Shown here piece by piece: positions 31,838-41,066 of a DNA stretch of 45,087 nt. The translations under genes were made by a program, and so were the position numbers. The notes beneath the pieces are model-generated. The model saw nothing but the letters and a program-made list of their open reading frames with translations. It searched no databases and was not told where the DNA came from. How positions within the stretch are numbered: position 1 is the first letter of the stretch; each line of letters begins with the position of its first letter. Origin of the DNA: DAOTTX01 sp034437515 (GTDB lineage: Bacteria; Chloroflexota; Anaerolineae; Aggregatilineales; Phototrophicaceae); contig DAOTTX010000430.1 of NCBI GenBank assembly GCA_034437515.1, positions 1 through 45,087 of the forward strand. Direction: 5' to 3'.

Positions 31838-33709
31838 ATGACCGAACTGCATTGGACTGCTGGCGTTCACCATGATGGCTCGAACCTTTATGTTTCAAAC
31901 CCGTTACCCACGCTGGGCGAAACGGTGACCATGCGTCTGCGTGTGCCAGTAGAGGCACCGATCAAAAGTGTGTTCTTGCGCACCGCACCGGATGGCGAGA
32001 ACCATCTCGCGCCGATGCAACGCACGGAAGCGGACGCTCGTTCCGCTTACTGGATGGGCCAACTCACTGCCGTGATGCCGCTGAACACTTACCGATTTAA
32101 GTTGCTCACCGATGAAGGCGCATATTACCTCAATGCGCTGGGCATCAGCCGAGCGACGACGCCGGACTGGTTCGACTTCAAATTACTGGTGGATTTCCAG
32201 GCCGTGCCCTGGCTGGATGACGCCGTTTTCTATCAAATCTTCCCGGATCGTTTCTGCAACGGTGATCCTACGCTCGACCATCAACCCGGCGCGTGGAAAG
32301 AAGGCCAGCACAGCGTCCAATTCAGCGAATGGGACGCGCCACCGATCCCCTGGACGCAGGGCGGCAACCTGGATTTCTACGGTGGCGACCTGCCCGGCAT
32401 CTCACAAAAGCTAGGGTATCTGCATGAATTGGGTATCAACGCGCTTTACCTCAACCCGATCTTCGTGAGCAACAGCAATCATCGCTACAACATCCATGAT
32501 TTTTACAATGTTGACCCGTACCTGGGCGGCAACGAGGCGCTGGTCGAGCTGCGACAGGCACTAGACGACGCCGACATGCGCTTGATGCTAGACATCACCC
32601 CCAATCACACCGGGGCGGAGCATGAATGGTTCCTCGAAGCACAGCAGAACGCCGACGCCGACACCGCCGACTATTACACGTTTCACGATCACCCCGATGA
32701 TTATCTGTCCTGGCTGGGTGTGCCCACGCTGCCCAAACTGAACTACAACAACCAGAACTTGCGCGAGGTGATGTACCGTCGAGACGACTCTGTGATGCAG
32801 TTCTGGATGCGCCCACCCTATCGCATCGACGGTTGGCGGTTGGATGTTTTCAACATGACCGCCCGCCAGGGTAAAGACCAGCGCAGCGACGACGTCCACC
32901 GGGAGATGCGCGAGGCGCTGAAGACCGTTAACCCGGAACTCTACATCCTCGGTGAACACTTCTTCGACGGCACAGCACAACTGCAAGGCGATCAAGTCGA
33001 TGCGGTGATGAATTATCAGGGCTTTAACATCCCGATGTGGCGCTGGCTCGCCGGGCATGATCTCAACATCGAACATCACCCCGAAAGGGCCGACCCCACA
33101 CACTACCCGACCGAAGCCTTCACCACGCAGATCAACCACTATCGCGCCGCCGTGCCCTGGGTGGTCGCCCGGCAGCAGTTTAACCAGCTTGACAGCCACG
33201 ACACCACCCGCATCTTGACCATCTGCGGTGGAAACAAGGCACTGGTCAAGCTGGCTGTGGCGATCTTGATGACCTACCCCGGCGTACCCTGCCTCTACTA
33301 CGGCACAGAGATCGGCCTGCCCGGTGATCGTGACCCGGATAACCGCCGCACCATGCCCTGGGACGATGCCGACCAATGGGACGGCGACCTGCTCGACTTC
33401 CACAAACGGATTATCGCGCTGCGCAAATCCGCGCCGGCGTTACGGCACGGCGGTTACCAGCAGTTGCTCGCCGAGGGCGGCCTGTGGGTTTACCAACGGC
33501 AATCACCGGAACAACGGTTGATCGTGGTCGGCTATCGCGGACCGGAATCGCTGCCGTCGGGGTCGCTGCTGCTGGCACAGGCTGGAATTCTGGACGGTAC
33601 CGCATTGGTCGATCTGCTCGGTGACCTGCGCCTGACCGTCGAAAACGGCGCGGTCACGCTACCAACACTGAACGCCGGTGATTTCTTTATCCTGGAGGGG
33701 CAAGCGTAG
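31838..33709 (+). CDS. GH13 alpha-glucan hydrolase, neopullulanase/cyclomaltodextrinase/maltodextrin-glucosidase type
   Basis: 623 residues. An N-terminal beta domain (about 1-125, CBM34-like, VYVSNPLPTLGETVTMRLRV style) precedes the catalytic barrel, which starts DAVFYQIFPDRFCNGDP. GH13 regions seen are MLDITPNHTGAEHEWF, YRIDGWRLDVFNMT (nucleophile Asp), LYILGEHFFDG (acid/base Glu) and QLDSHDTTRI (transition-state Asp). The N-terminal domain and the length fit intracellular enzymes that degrade cyclodextrins, maltodextrins or pullulan. No signal peptide. ATG has AAGGG about 8 bases upstream. It acts in the same substrate pool as MalQ. Confidence 0.93.
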   Translation: MTELHWTAGVHHDGSNLYVSNPLPTLGETVTMRLRVPVEAPIKSVFLRTAPDGENHLAPMQRTEADARSAYWMGQLTAVMPLNTYRFKLLTDEGAYYLNALGISRATTPDWFDFKLLVDFQAVPWLDDAVFYQIFPDRFCNGDPTLDHQPGAWKEGQHSVQFSEWDAPPIPWTQGGNLDFYGGDLPGISQKLGYLHELGINALYLNPIFVSNSNHRYNIHDFYNVDPYLGGNEALVELRQALDDADMRLMLDITPNHTGAEHEWFLEAQQNADADTADYYTFHDHPDDYLSWLGVPTLPKLNYNNQNLREVMYRRDDSVMQFWMRPPYRIDGWRLDVFNMTARQGKDQRSDDVHREMREALKTVNPELYILGEHFFDGTAQLQGDQVDAVMNYQGFNIPMWRWLAGHDLNIEHHPERADPTHYPTEAFTTQINHYRAAVPWVVARQQFNQLDSHDTTRILTICGGNKALVKLAVAILMTYPGVPCLYYGTEIGLPGDRDPDNRRTMPWDDADQWDGDLLDFHKRIIALRKSAPALRHGGYQQLLAEGGLWVYQRQSPEQRLIVVGYRGPESLPSGSLLLAQAGILDGTALVDLLGDLRLTVENGAVTLPTLNAGDFFILEGQA

Positions 33710-34028
33710 GGGACTACGAACAAGTTGTCAGACGCTTGACAGTTGCAAATTTGTAACGACTCACGTGTCAAAGCTGCCCCTCACCCCCTGCGACATGCGT
33801 CGCTGTCCCCCTCTCCCACATCCGGCCTACGGCCTGGGGAGAGGGGGACATGCCGCCTGCGGCGGTGCGAACCGTCGGTTCGCTGGCGTCCCTCTCCCCT
33901 TGTGGGAGAGGGACGGGAGGGTGAGGGGAAAACAGGCGATTACCTGATTGTTTTTATCGAACATAGGCAAATTTGCCGGAAATACACGACTCACTAACAG
34001 GTCGTTCGTACACCCGAATTTAGATGTT
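33710..34028. other. Intergenic region between the GH13 and CobW-type genes
   Basis: The 390-base gap from 33710 to 34099 has no gene-like frame with a ribosome-binding site. It holds a short TTGTCA / CTTGAC region just after the GH13 stop, the multi-hairpin repeat at 33777-33928, an AT-rich stretch, and the promoter at 34029-34058. Confidence 0.6.
33777..33928. repeat. Complex palindromic intergenic repeat (about 152 bp)
   Basis: Outer arms CCCCTCACCC (33777-33786) and GGGTGAGGGG (33919-33928) are perfect 10-base inverted repeats. Inside are three perfect hairpins: GTCCCCCTCTCCC / GGGAGAGGGGGAC (33805-33817, 33837-33849), GCGAACCG-T-CGGTTCGC (33867-33883) and GTCCCTCTCCC / GGGAGAGGGAC (33888-33898, 33904-33914). 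The composition differs from the flanks and there is no ORF, so it looks like a non-autonomous dispersed element. Copy number elsewhere cannot be seen from one window. Confidence 0.8.
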
Positions 34029-34058
34029 TTGACGCGTTTCTCGATAGTGTGTTAGAAT
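34029..34058 (+). promoter_or_regulatory. Promoter upstream of the CobW-type GTPase gene
   Basis: TTGACG (34029-34034), 18 bases, TAGAAT (34053-34058), in an AT-rich stretch about 42 bases before the ATG. No clear Zur palindrome was found beside it. Confidence 0.6.
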
Positions 34059-34099
34059 AAAATTTTGTTAGGGTTGTTACGCTGATAAGAGATACATTC

Positions 34100-35149
34100 A
34101 TGAGCGAAACCTTGCAAATCCCTGTGACCATTTTAACCGGCTTCCTCGGCGCGGGTAAGACCACCCTGCTGAACTACATTTTGCAAGCCGAACATGGGCT
34201 GCGGGTGGCGGTGCTGGTCAACGACTTCGGCACGATCAATGTCGATAGTCAACTTGTGGTCGATGTCGATGCCGATGACACCATCGAACTCTCTAACGGG
34301 TGTATCTGCTGTACTATTCGTGGTGACCTGTTGCAAGCACTCATCACCCTTACCAAGCGAGAGGTGCCGCCGGAATACGTCATCATTGAAGCCAGCGGCG
34401 TCTCCGACCCGTTGGAAATTGCGATGACATTCCGCAGGCCGGAACTCGAACCGCTCATTGGTGTGGATAGTGTGCTGACCGTCATCGACGCTGAACAGGT
34501 GCAGTCACTCGAAGGCCAAAATGAGGTGCTAGCGGTGCTGCAAATCGGCGCGGCGGATATTGTCATCGTCAATAAAGTTGATCTGGTCAACGAAATGCAA
34601 TTGGATGACCTCAAAGCATGGGTGCATTCCATTGTTCCAAAAGCGCGACTGTTGGAAACCACCCACGGACGCATTCCATTAGACTTGATTTTAGGTGTCG
34701 GGCAGTTCGCACCAGAGCGCCTGCTCCAACGTCCGCAGCAGGATATTCACGTCCACACCCCTGACCACGACCACGATCATGACCACGATCATAGTATGGT
34801 CTTTAGCACCTGGAGTTGGACGAGCGAGAAACCGCTATCACTCAAGGCATTGCAACGCACGATTGATCGCCTGCCCCCGACAATCTATCGGGCTAAGGGA
34901 TTACTTTACCTGGCAGATCATCCTGAACAGGTTGGACAGTTGCAAGTGGTCGGCAAGCGTGCATCGATCACCTGGGGCGATGATTGGCAAAACAGGACTC
35001 GCACCAATCAGATTGTCATCATCGGTGAACACGGCAGTATCGAACCACAGACTTATCAGCAGATGTTTAACGCCTGTCTTGCTGAGAACGCACCAAAATC
35101 TGAGGTAGAACGCCTCACACGCAACATTCTAAACTGGTTGAGACGCTAG
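34100..35149 (+). CDS. CobW/COG0523-family GTPase, putative metal (zinc) chaperone
   Basis: 349 residues. Walker A TGFLGAGKTTLLN (about 13-25), the CxCC metal motif NGCICCTIRGDL (Cys68, Cys70, Cys71), the nucleotide motif IVNKVDL, and a His-rich stretch with alternating Asp-His (about 215-230, HDHDHDHDH) are all typical. A C-terminal CobW_C domain follows (MVFSTWSWTSEKPLS, ARGLLYLAD-like KGLLYLADHPE). Such proteins use GTP to load a metal, usually zinc, onto a client. CobW itself (cobalt) is less likely without cobalamin genes here. ATG 34100 has weak AAGAGA upstream. The sensor gene starts 29 bases downstream. Confidence 0.88.
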   Translation: MSETLQIPVTILTGFLGAGKTTLLNYILQAEHGLRVAVLVNDFGTINVDSQLVVDVDADDTIELSNGCICCTIRGDLLQALITLTKREVPPEYVIIEASGVSDPLEIAMTFRRPELEPLIGVDSVLTVIDAEQVQSLEGQNEVLAVLQIGAADIVIVNKVDLVNEMQLDDLKAWVHSIVPKARLLETTHGRIPLDLILGVGQFAPERLLQRPQQDIHVHTPDHDHDHDHDHSMVFSTWSWTSEKPLSLKALQRTIDRLPPTIYRAKGLLYLADHPEQVGQLQVVGKRASITWGDDWQNRTRTNQIVIIGEHGSIEPQTYQQMFNACLAENAPKSEVERLTRNILNWLRR

Positions 35150-35178
35150 CCTAACCAAGCGAGGATTTAATACATTCA

Positions 35179-38100
35179 ATGAAAAATGCCGACATCCTCT
35201 TAGTCCATCAGGGGAATCAGAGGTTGCACCGCATCTTAGCCACACTGCCCTATACTATCCATCAAGCGAAAAACCCAGAGAACTTACCCAAAGACACACA
35301 GTACAGTCTGGTCTTATTCGACGCTATGCCTGCTGAGGCAATGATCCACACCTGCGTGGGGCAATATCCTGATGCGATTCACGTCGTCTACATCGAAGAT
35401 AAGTTCACAGAGACACAACCTCTATTTTACGAAACTCTGGATGAAATTATCGTCCCGCCGGTAACGCCCCAAGCTCTGGATTTAAAGCTCCAATGGCTGC
35501 TCTCGCGGCGACAGCAGCGGCAGCGCATCAAGCGCTATCAGCGGAACCTCAGTTGGATGAAAGACATTTTGCAACTGAATAATCAAACCAGTTCGATCCA
35601 GCAGGTGTTCGGTGCTGTATGCGAACGTTTTGGCTTACGCCAGATTCTGATCTTGCCGCAGAATCATCAGGAGGCGTCCTATCTCTTTTCCTGCGATACC
35701 GTAGAAATCGAGGAGATGACCACCTATGCCCAACCCTATGACCCCTTCGCCCAGGTCATCGAGACCGGGAAAAATGCACTGTATAACGAGATTACCAGCC
35801 ACCCTTACTACGCGCCCCTGCCCTACGTGGAAAACCCAAGTTCCGTTATCATCATCAAACTGCCGGAGGACACCGGGTTAGCAACCCTTGCGCTTTATGG
35901 TAAAAATTCACAGGCGTTGACGCAGGAAGACTTATCCGTCTTTGAGATCTTCGCTAGCAGTGTTGATTTCACCCAACTGCGGCGGGTACGTGCCCGTCCC
36001 CTGCGCGATGAACGCGAACTGCTCTCGATCTGGCAGCAGTTCATCAGCATGAGTAATGACCGGGATATTGCGCAACATTTACGCAAGATGTTTGAAGGGC
36101 ACCCCAAAATTGATTCCGCCCTGGTCTGGTTAGATGTACAACAGGATGCCCCCTACATCATCGCACCCGACGACCAGACCAAAAACTTATTTGCCGAACT
36201 CATGGCTGGGGATGCGTTTGATACGATCTTCGATCACTTCCATGACAGCCTCAAACCGCTCTTGATCTGGCAAGACAGCGCCAGTACGACCAGACTGACG
36301 AAACGTCTCTTCGAGCAGATGAACGCGGATCGGCTTCATATCTTCCCAATCGTCGACTCGACGCGCATGGTTGGTATCGTCGTCGGTGGCCTAAGAACGG
36401 GTCGATCACCGGACGAACGCGACATCGAAGCCCTGGAAAATCTGATCTTCACAGCGGCACAGACATTAGAACGTAAAACCTTCGCTACCCTCATGTACGA
36501 GGAAAGTAACCGGCTGGAAGCGATCTTAAAGAGCATCGCGGAAGGGACATTCTTCGTTGATGAGGATGATCGTGTGGTCTTTTGCAATCCACAGGTGACC
36601 GAACTCACCGGCATCAGCCGCACTCAAATTATGGATCAGCCGAGCCAGGTTTTGCTGGAACAACTCGCGCAGCGGTCAGACTCACCGGAGAGTGTTCTGC
36701 CGCAACTTCGTGAAGCCGTGCAAGGGTTGGCAGCCACCGGTGATTACTATCCGATTGTCAAAATTCAATCGACAGAGAATCATCTGGATGTGAGTGTTGA
36801 GCTGACCGCGATTGATGTCGTCGATGGACAGCCGGTCACCTGGGCCGGGTTCATCCGCGAAGGCACCTCACAGGTAACACCCAACAACATCACCAGCACG
36901 TTGCTTCAGGTGGTCGCCGAACAGGCAAGCAGTCCACAGACAGAAATCAACGATGTCATCCAGAAAATGCTGGAAAGTAGAACGCGGCTGACCCCTAAAA
37001 CCATCGAGCATTATCTGCGTAAGCTGGCGGATCGTGTCGACCGGTTGCGCCTCACCTGGGATAGCTTCTTCGAGCTATACCGTATTGATCGAGGCAGGAT
37101 AGGACTCGACAAAGAAGAGTTACCGCTGGAACGCCTGATCGAGTACGCCTGTGATACATCACAACTGCGCCGCACCGAATGGCAATATCATGTCAACATG
37201 ACCGGCCCCGTGCCAACGGTAGAAGCCGACGTCCTGCTCATGAGTCAGGCGTTGGCGAACCTCATCCTCGCGGCGATTGCCGGCGCAAAGCCGACCACCG
37301 TCACGCAGATCGGCCTGAGCAGTTACGACAATCAGGCGCAGATCGTCATCAGCAATGACCTTTACACCGCATCCCAACAAGGGCTGAGGGACGAGATACA
37401 AATCACTGATCGACCGGAAGATGTCAACAGCTATCTGAGCTTTCACTTCGGCGCAGAGATGATCCGCAAGCATGGCGGCAGCTTACACACAGAAGCGCAC
37501 CGCGGGCGCGGCACGATGATTACGATTATGATGCCGCTGGTTAACGTCGAGGACACCATCGTAGAACCAGAATATGTGAGTGATGGGATACCGCCAGCAG
37601 CACCGGCGCAACCCTCACGCGGGCAGCAAACGATTATCGTCCATGAAGGCACCTCTGCATTGACACAGCGCGTACTGGATATGCTCACCACAACACGCTA
37701 CGAAGTACTCGTCAGCCAGAACATTGACGAACTTCTCCAAGACATCAACACGATTCGCATTGACCTTATTTTGATTGACCAACAACATCCCACCGAAGAA
37801 GGGCTAGCGGTCGCCCAGGCTGTGCGGCAGAAGACCAGTGTACCGATCATCATGCTGTCAGACTCGGCTTCATCGGATGAAAAGACCCAGGCTTACCAGA
37901 ATGACATCGACGAATACTTTGATCAGAATGCCGGTGACGGTGAGGTGCTGGCACGCATTGACACACTCTTCAACCGCGCCAGCATGACCGACCGGGTCAG
38001 CGAACCGATTCATATCGGTGGTCTCTACATCAACCTGGCCCGGCGTGAGGTGCTGCTAGATAGCAAGCCGCTCGACCTGACGCGCATCGAGTATGATTTA

Positions 38101-38304
38101 CTGCGCTACCTCGCCATCAACGCAAACCAGGTGCTAGAGCATGAACAGCTCCTGACGAAAGTCTGGGGACCGGAATACCGCGACGAGAAGCATTATCTCT
38201 GGGTAAATATCAGCCGTTTGCGCAAAAAGCTCGAACCAAAAAAAGAAAGCCCACGTTACATCTACAATCGACCCGGCATCGGTTATATGCTCAAGCGACC
38301 GTGA
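35179..38304 (+). CDS. Large GAF/PAS sensor with degenerate kinase core, receiver domain and OmpR-type DNA-binding domain
   Basis: 1041 residues, soluble. Order: a receiver-like fold (1-110, ILLVHQGNQRL, LVLFDAMPAEA), two GAF-like regions (about 140-275, 285-430), PAS (about 440-560, ILKSIAEGTFFVDEDDRVVF), a helical DHp-like region (575-660), an HATPase-like domain (665-785), REC (815-930) and a winged helix (945-1037, ending SRLRKKLEP then RPGIGYMLKRP). The kinase part lacks an H-box histidine and the D-x-G-x-G box, although an N-box-like ALANLILAAI and a GRGTMITI end remain. The receiver keeps the phospho-acceptor Asp (ILIDQQHP) but not the usual DD pair or the final Lys. It probably acts as a one-component regulator sensing through GAF/PAS. 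Confidence 0.85.
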   Translation: MKNADILLVHQGNQRLHRILATLPYTIHQAKNPENLPKDTQYSLVLFDAMPAEAMIHTCVGQYPDAIHVVYIEDKFTETQPLFYETLDEIIVPPVTPQALDLKLQWLLSRRQQRQRIKRYQRNLSWMKDILQLNNQTSSIQQVFGAVCERFGLRQILILPQNHQEASYLFSCDTVEIEEMTTYAQPYDPFAQVIETGKNALYNEITSHPYYAPLPYVENPSSVIIIKLPEDTGLATLALYGKNSQALTQEDLSVFEIFASSVDFTQLRRVRARPLRDERELLSIWQQFISMSNDRDIAQHLRKMFEGHPKIDSALVWLDVQQDAPYIIAPDDQTKNLFAELMAGDAFDTIFDHFHDSLKPLLIWQDSASTTRLTKRLFEQMNADRLHIFPIVDSTRMVGIVVGGLRTGRSPDERDIEALENLIFTAAQTLERKTFATLMYEESNRLEAILKSIAEGTFFVDEDDRVVFCNPQVTELTGISRTQIMDQPSQVLLEQLAQRSDSPESVLPQLREAVQGLAATGDYYPIVKIQSTENHLDVSVELTAIDVVDGQPVTWAGFIREGTSQVTPNNITSTLLQVVAEQASSPQTEINDVIQKMLESRTRLTPKTIEHYLRKLADRVDRLRLTWDSFFELYRIDRGRIGLDKEELPLERLIEYACDTSQLRRTEWQYHVNMTGPVPTVEADVLLMSQALANLILAAIAGAKPTTVTQIGLSSYDNQAQIVISNDLYTASQQGLRDEIQITDRPEDVNSYLSFHFGAEMIRKHGGSLHTEAHRGRGTMITIMMPLVNVEDTIVEPEYVSDGIPPAAPAQPSRGQQTIIVHEGTSALTQRVLDMLTTTRYEVLVSQNIDELLQDINTIRIDLILIDQQHPTEEGLAVAQAVRQKTSVPIIMLSDSASSDEKTQAYQNDIDEYFDQNAGDGEVLARIDTLFNRASMTDRVSEPIHIGGLYINLARREVLLDSKPLDLTRIEYDLLRYLAINANQVLEHEQLLTKVWGPEYRDEKHYLWVNISRLRKKLEPKKESPRYIYNRPGIGYMLKRP

Positions 38305-38310
38305 CATCCT

Positions 38311-38335
38311 GCCCCCCGGCTCTGTCTGTGGGGGC
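38311..38335 (+). terminator. Probable terminator after the sensor/regulator gene
   Basis: GCCCCC / GGGGGC, a 6-bp GC-only stem with a 13-base loop, 7 bases after the stop, followed by TTCTAAC. Moderate strength. Confidence 0.5.
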
Positions 38336-38456
38336 TTCTAACATAACGCGGTTTCACGCTGCTTCAGGGCACAAAATTCATCTCAACCATTGGCGAATTA
38401 CCTTAAATCGGGCAAAATATTAATTCATCTACAATACTTTGAGTAGAGGATATATC

Positions 38457-39752
38457 ATGCAGGAGCAATTCTTTGAGAAGCTGCTCGACATCAGCAAACA
38501 GATGGCTGAAACGCGTGCGCTTGACCCGTTGCTGCGCTATGCCATCGCTTCCGCGCTCGACATCCTCGGTGCAGAACGCGGCTTTGTTGTACTGGTCGAT
38601 ACACAGGGCGAACTCGATTTCCGTGCGACCAGCGACTCAAAGGGTCAAGAAGTTCCCAACCCGTTACAACAAGTCAGCCGCTCAATTATCGATAAAGTCA
38701 TCGCTCAGTCCGCCCCACTCAGAATTACAGATGCAATGGTTGACCCGAATTTCCAAACTTCTAAAAGTGTTAGCACACTTCAGTTGCGCTCGGTGATGTG
38801 TGCGCCGTTGATCTCTCGCGGGTCAACCATTGGTGCCATTTACGTCGAAAATCGTTCCGGTGCCAATATCTTCAAAGATACTGACCTGCAACCGCTTATT
38901 TTGTTCGCCAATCAGGCGGCGGTTTCTATCGAGAACGCACTGCTCAATAACGAACTCGAAGCACGGGTTAACGCACGTACCGCTGACCTGGAACAGGCAA
39001 AATCCCAGATTGAGAATAGCTGGATGGAAGCGGTCGAGGCAAACCGCATTCGTACGATCTTCGTGAGCAATGTCGCACATGATATTCGATCACCGTTGTC
39101 GATGGTTGTCGGTGCGCTCTCACTATTGGAAGAAGGCGAGTTCGGCGACCTCAACGGCGAACAGATGACCTGGATCAATAAATCCCTCACCGCCATCGAA
39201 CACATCGTGCGCCTGATGGATGACTTCTTCAACTTAACCAAGCTGGAAATGGGCAGGCTGGAACTTCAACTTGAACAGGTAAACCTCGAACAGCATATAC
39301 GGTCCCTGCACGCGATTGGGGAAAGTCTGGGCTGGTCAAAGGATGTCAGCTTTTCGTTAAGGCTACCGGATGACCTGCCCGAAGTCATCATCGACCCGAC
39401 ACGTATTTCACAGGTCGTGCTCAACCTACTCAACAACGCCAGCAAGTTTACCGAGCAAGGCACGGTCACACTCTATGCCGAACCGCTACCAGATGACCGG
39501 GGTGTCCTCATCGGCGTGCATGATACCGGAGTCGGAATTCCGTCAGAGCAAATTTCGCGCATTTTTAACCGCTTTGCTCAGTTACCCGACGGTAAATCCA
39601 AACATGGCAGCACGGGGTTGGGGCTTTCAATTTGTAAGGAATTTGTGCAACTGCACGGCGGCAAAATATGGGTCGAGAGTGAGTACGGGCGGGGGTCAGA
39701 CTTTAAATTCACCCTACCCGCTGATAAGTTCGACTCGTCGTCAATCATTTAG
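38457..39752 (+). CDS. GAF-domain sensor histidine kinase, soluble
   Basis: 431 residues. Residues about 5-165 form a GAF domain (ILGAERGFVVLVDTQGELDF, RSVMCAPLISRGSTIGAIYVENR), then a coiled coil (about 168-205), HisKA with H-box VAHDIRSPLSMV (phospho-His208), and a complete HATPase: N-box VVLNLLNNASKF, G1 HDTGVGIP, F-box RIFNRFAQL, G2 GSTGLGLSICKEF. No transmembrane segment, so it senses a cytoplasmic signal. ATG 38457 is chosen over a TTG 18 bases upstream because AGAGGA lies 7 bases before it. No response regulator adjoins except the REC-containing protein just upstream, a plausible partner. Its last 12 bases overlap the convergent gene. Confidence 0.92.
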   Translation: MQEQFFEKLLDISKQMAETRALDPLLRYAIASALDILGAERGFVVLVDTQGELDFRATSDSKGQEVPNPLQQVSRSIIDKVIAQSAPLRITDAMVDPNFQTSKSVSTLQLRSVMCAPLISRGSTIGAIYVENRSGANIFKDTDLQPLILFANQAAVSIENALLNNELEARVNARTADLEQAKSQIENSWMEAVEANRIRTIFVSNVAHDIRSPLSMVVGALSLLEEGEFGDLNGEQMTWINKSLTAIEHIVRLMDDFFNLTKLEMGRLELQLEQVNLEQHIRSLHAIGESLGWSKDVSFSLRLPDDLPEVIIDPTRISQVVLNLLNNASKFTEQGTVTLYAEPLPDDRGVLIGVHDTGVGIPSEQISRIFNRFAQLPDGKSKHGSTGLGLSICKEFVQLHGGKIWVESEYGRGSDFKFTLPADKFDSSSII

Positions 39753-41054
39753 CGGGGGATCAATAAACGGTAGTTCCGCACACGCCCCTGCGAACGCGGT
39801 GCTGTTGCCGTTGATCCAGATGCCCGCCGCAATTCGCCACCATACCTGCTGATCGGTGCCGACCGCTCGTGAGTCAACGACCGCGCTCAAGTTCCCGCCG
39901 ACCCCTCGCCGCAGTTGATACGTCGTCCCCGGCCCGGTGCGCAGGTTCACATCGACAGTCCAGGCAATCGTACACGGCCCGTCTGCCGGGACCGACTGTA
40001 GATAACCCGTCCCCGGTGTGAACGGCACCAGCCAATCCCCACCAAGCGAGAACGGCAGTTCCAGCGCACGCGGCAAGAGCGCATGTGGCGTATTTTGTGC
40101 ATCGACGAAGTCATAGTCCTCGGCAAGCCCGGAGTAGCGCCGGTACAGACCGTTACCATCCAGGGCAACATCCGCCGCCTCACCAACTTCGATAGAATAC
40201 ACGGCGTCGAAGTCTGCCTGCCCCTCCAGTACACTCAGCTTCAGACGGTCGTCCCCACGACTGATATAGAGCGTCCCGGCAAAGTTGATCCGTAGATCAT
40301 TCACGATCAGCTCGACATTTTGCTGCGGGGTATACGTCTGCAACAACATGCCCCCCGGTGGCACGTAACGGCAATCGTTCTCGGCGGGTACATCCAGCAA
40401 ACGCAGGGATTGCAGCGGCGCGTAGCGCGGCAGTTCACCGGCGGGCGCGGTATCTGAAACAGGTAGCAGCAGCAAGTTCTCGTCCGAACGCAGCACCCCC
40501 GTACTTACCCAACCAGACGCCCCCTCCGCATCGATCACACGCGCCCAATCGCTGGCCTGGGTACGCCCAACCGCGGTCAGCGGTGCGCCGAAGAACAACG
40601 GCTTGACCACGTCCGCATCGAAAGCCGGTAGCTGGCGCAAGTTCGCGCCCCGTCGGTCATTGACACTCACGGATAGTGATAGAAAATCAGAACCGGCCTG
40701 GCTGAGATTTTCCAGACCTGCCGCGCCGAAAATCACCGCTGTCACAGGTTCGTCGGGCATGTCGAACGTCAACGCCATACGTGCGATGCTGTACGGGCCG
40801 GTCAGGGTTACCGCTTCGAGATCAGCCGCACTGATGACGTCTGCCGGTTGGGAAAATGCCAGCCCATCACGCCGTGTAAGCAGGTCGAAAGTCCCGGTGA
40901 CATGGCAAACCTGGTTCGATTGAAGCTCATCACATACAGCCGGTAACGTCTCGATGTAGCCCTCGGCAGGGCACACCGGCGCGTCCTGTGCCCGCAAAGA
41001 CGAAGCAACGGGAACGCACATCGACAGCAAAAGCAACACGATCCAATAACGCAT
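39741..41054 (-). CDS. Exported protein with paired-Cys N-terminus, SH3-like and FecR-like domains
   Basis: 437 residues. A signal peptide (1-22, MRYWIVLLLLSMCVPVASSL) precedes a mature start with CPAEGYIETLPAVCDELQSNQVC, the same Cys pattern as the exported protein at 23219-24505. Then comes a beta-rich region (AVIFGAAGLENLSQAG), an SH3-like segment (NLRQLPAFDADVV then DWARVIDAEGASGWVS), and a FecR-like part (VELIVNDLRINFAGTLYIS, LEGQADFD). A second SH3-like unit lies near the C-terminus (VDVNLRTGPGTTYQLRRGV). SH3-like domains suggest binding to cell-wall or surface polymers. ATG 41054 is preferred over TTG 41057. It follows the kinase-like gene by 12 bases, likely cotranscribed. Confidence 0.75.
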   Translation of the reverse strand: MRYWIVLLLLSMCVPVASSLRAQDAPVCPAEGYIETLPAVCDELQSNQVCHVTGTFDLLTRRDGLAFSQPADVISAADLEAVTLTGPYSIARMALTFDMPDEPVTAVIFGAAGLENLSQAGSDFLSLSVSVNDRRGANLRQLPAFDADVVKPLFFGAPLTAVGRTQASDWARVIDAEGASGWVSTGVLRSDENLLLLPVSDTAPAGELPRYAPLQSLRLLDVPAENDCRYVPPGGMLLQTYTPQQNVELIVNDLRINFAGTLYISRGDDRLKLSVLEGQADFDAVYSIEVGEAADVALDGNGLYRRYSGLAEDYDFVDAQNTPHALLPRALELPFSLGGDWLVPFTPGTGYLQSVPADGPCTIAWTVDVNLRTGPGTTYQLRRGVGGNLSAVVDSRAVGTDQQVWWRIAAGIWINGNSTAFAGACAELPFIDPPLND

Positions 41055-41066
41055 CAAAGGTCAACC

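Noticed and set aside
33777..33928. CRISPR array
   Set aside because: The repeats are inverted, not evenly spaced direct repeats, and no cas genes are in the window.
34040..34075. Zur box in front of the CobW-type gene
   Set aside because: The AT-rich stretch has no convincing palindrome of the Zur type, only the promoter -10 and AAAATTTT.
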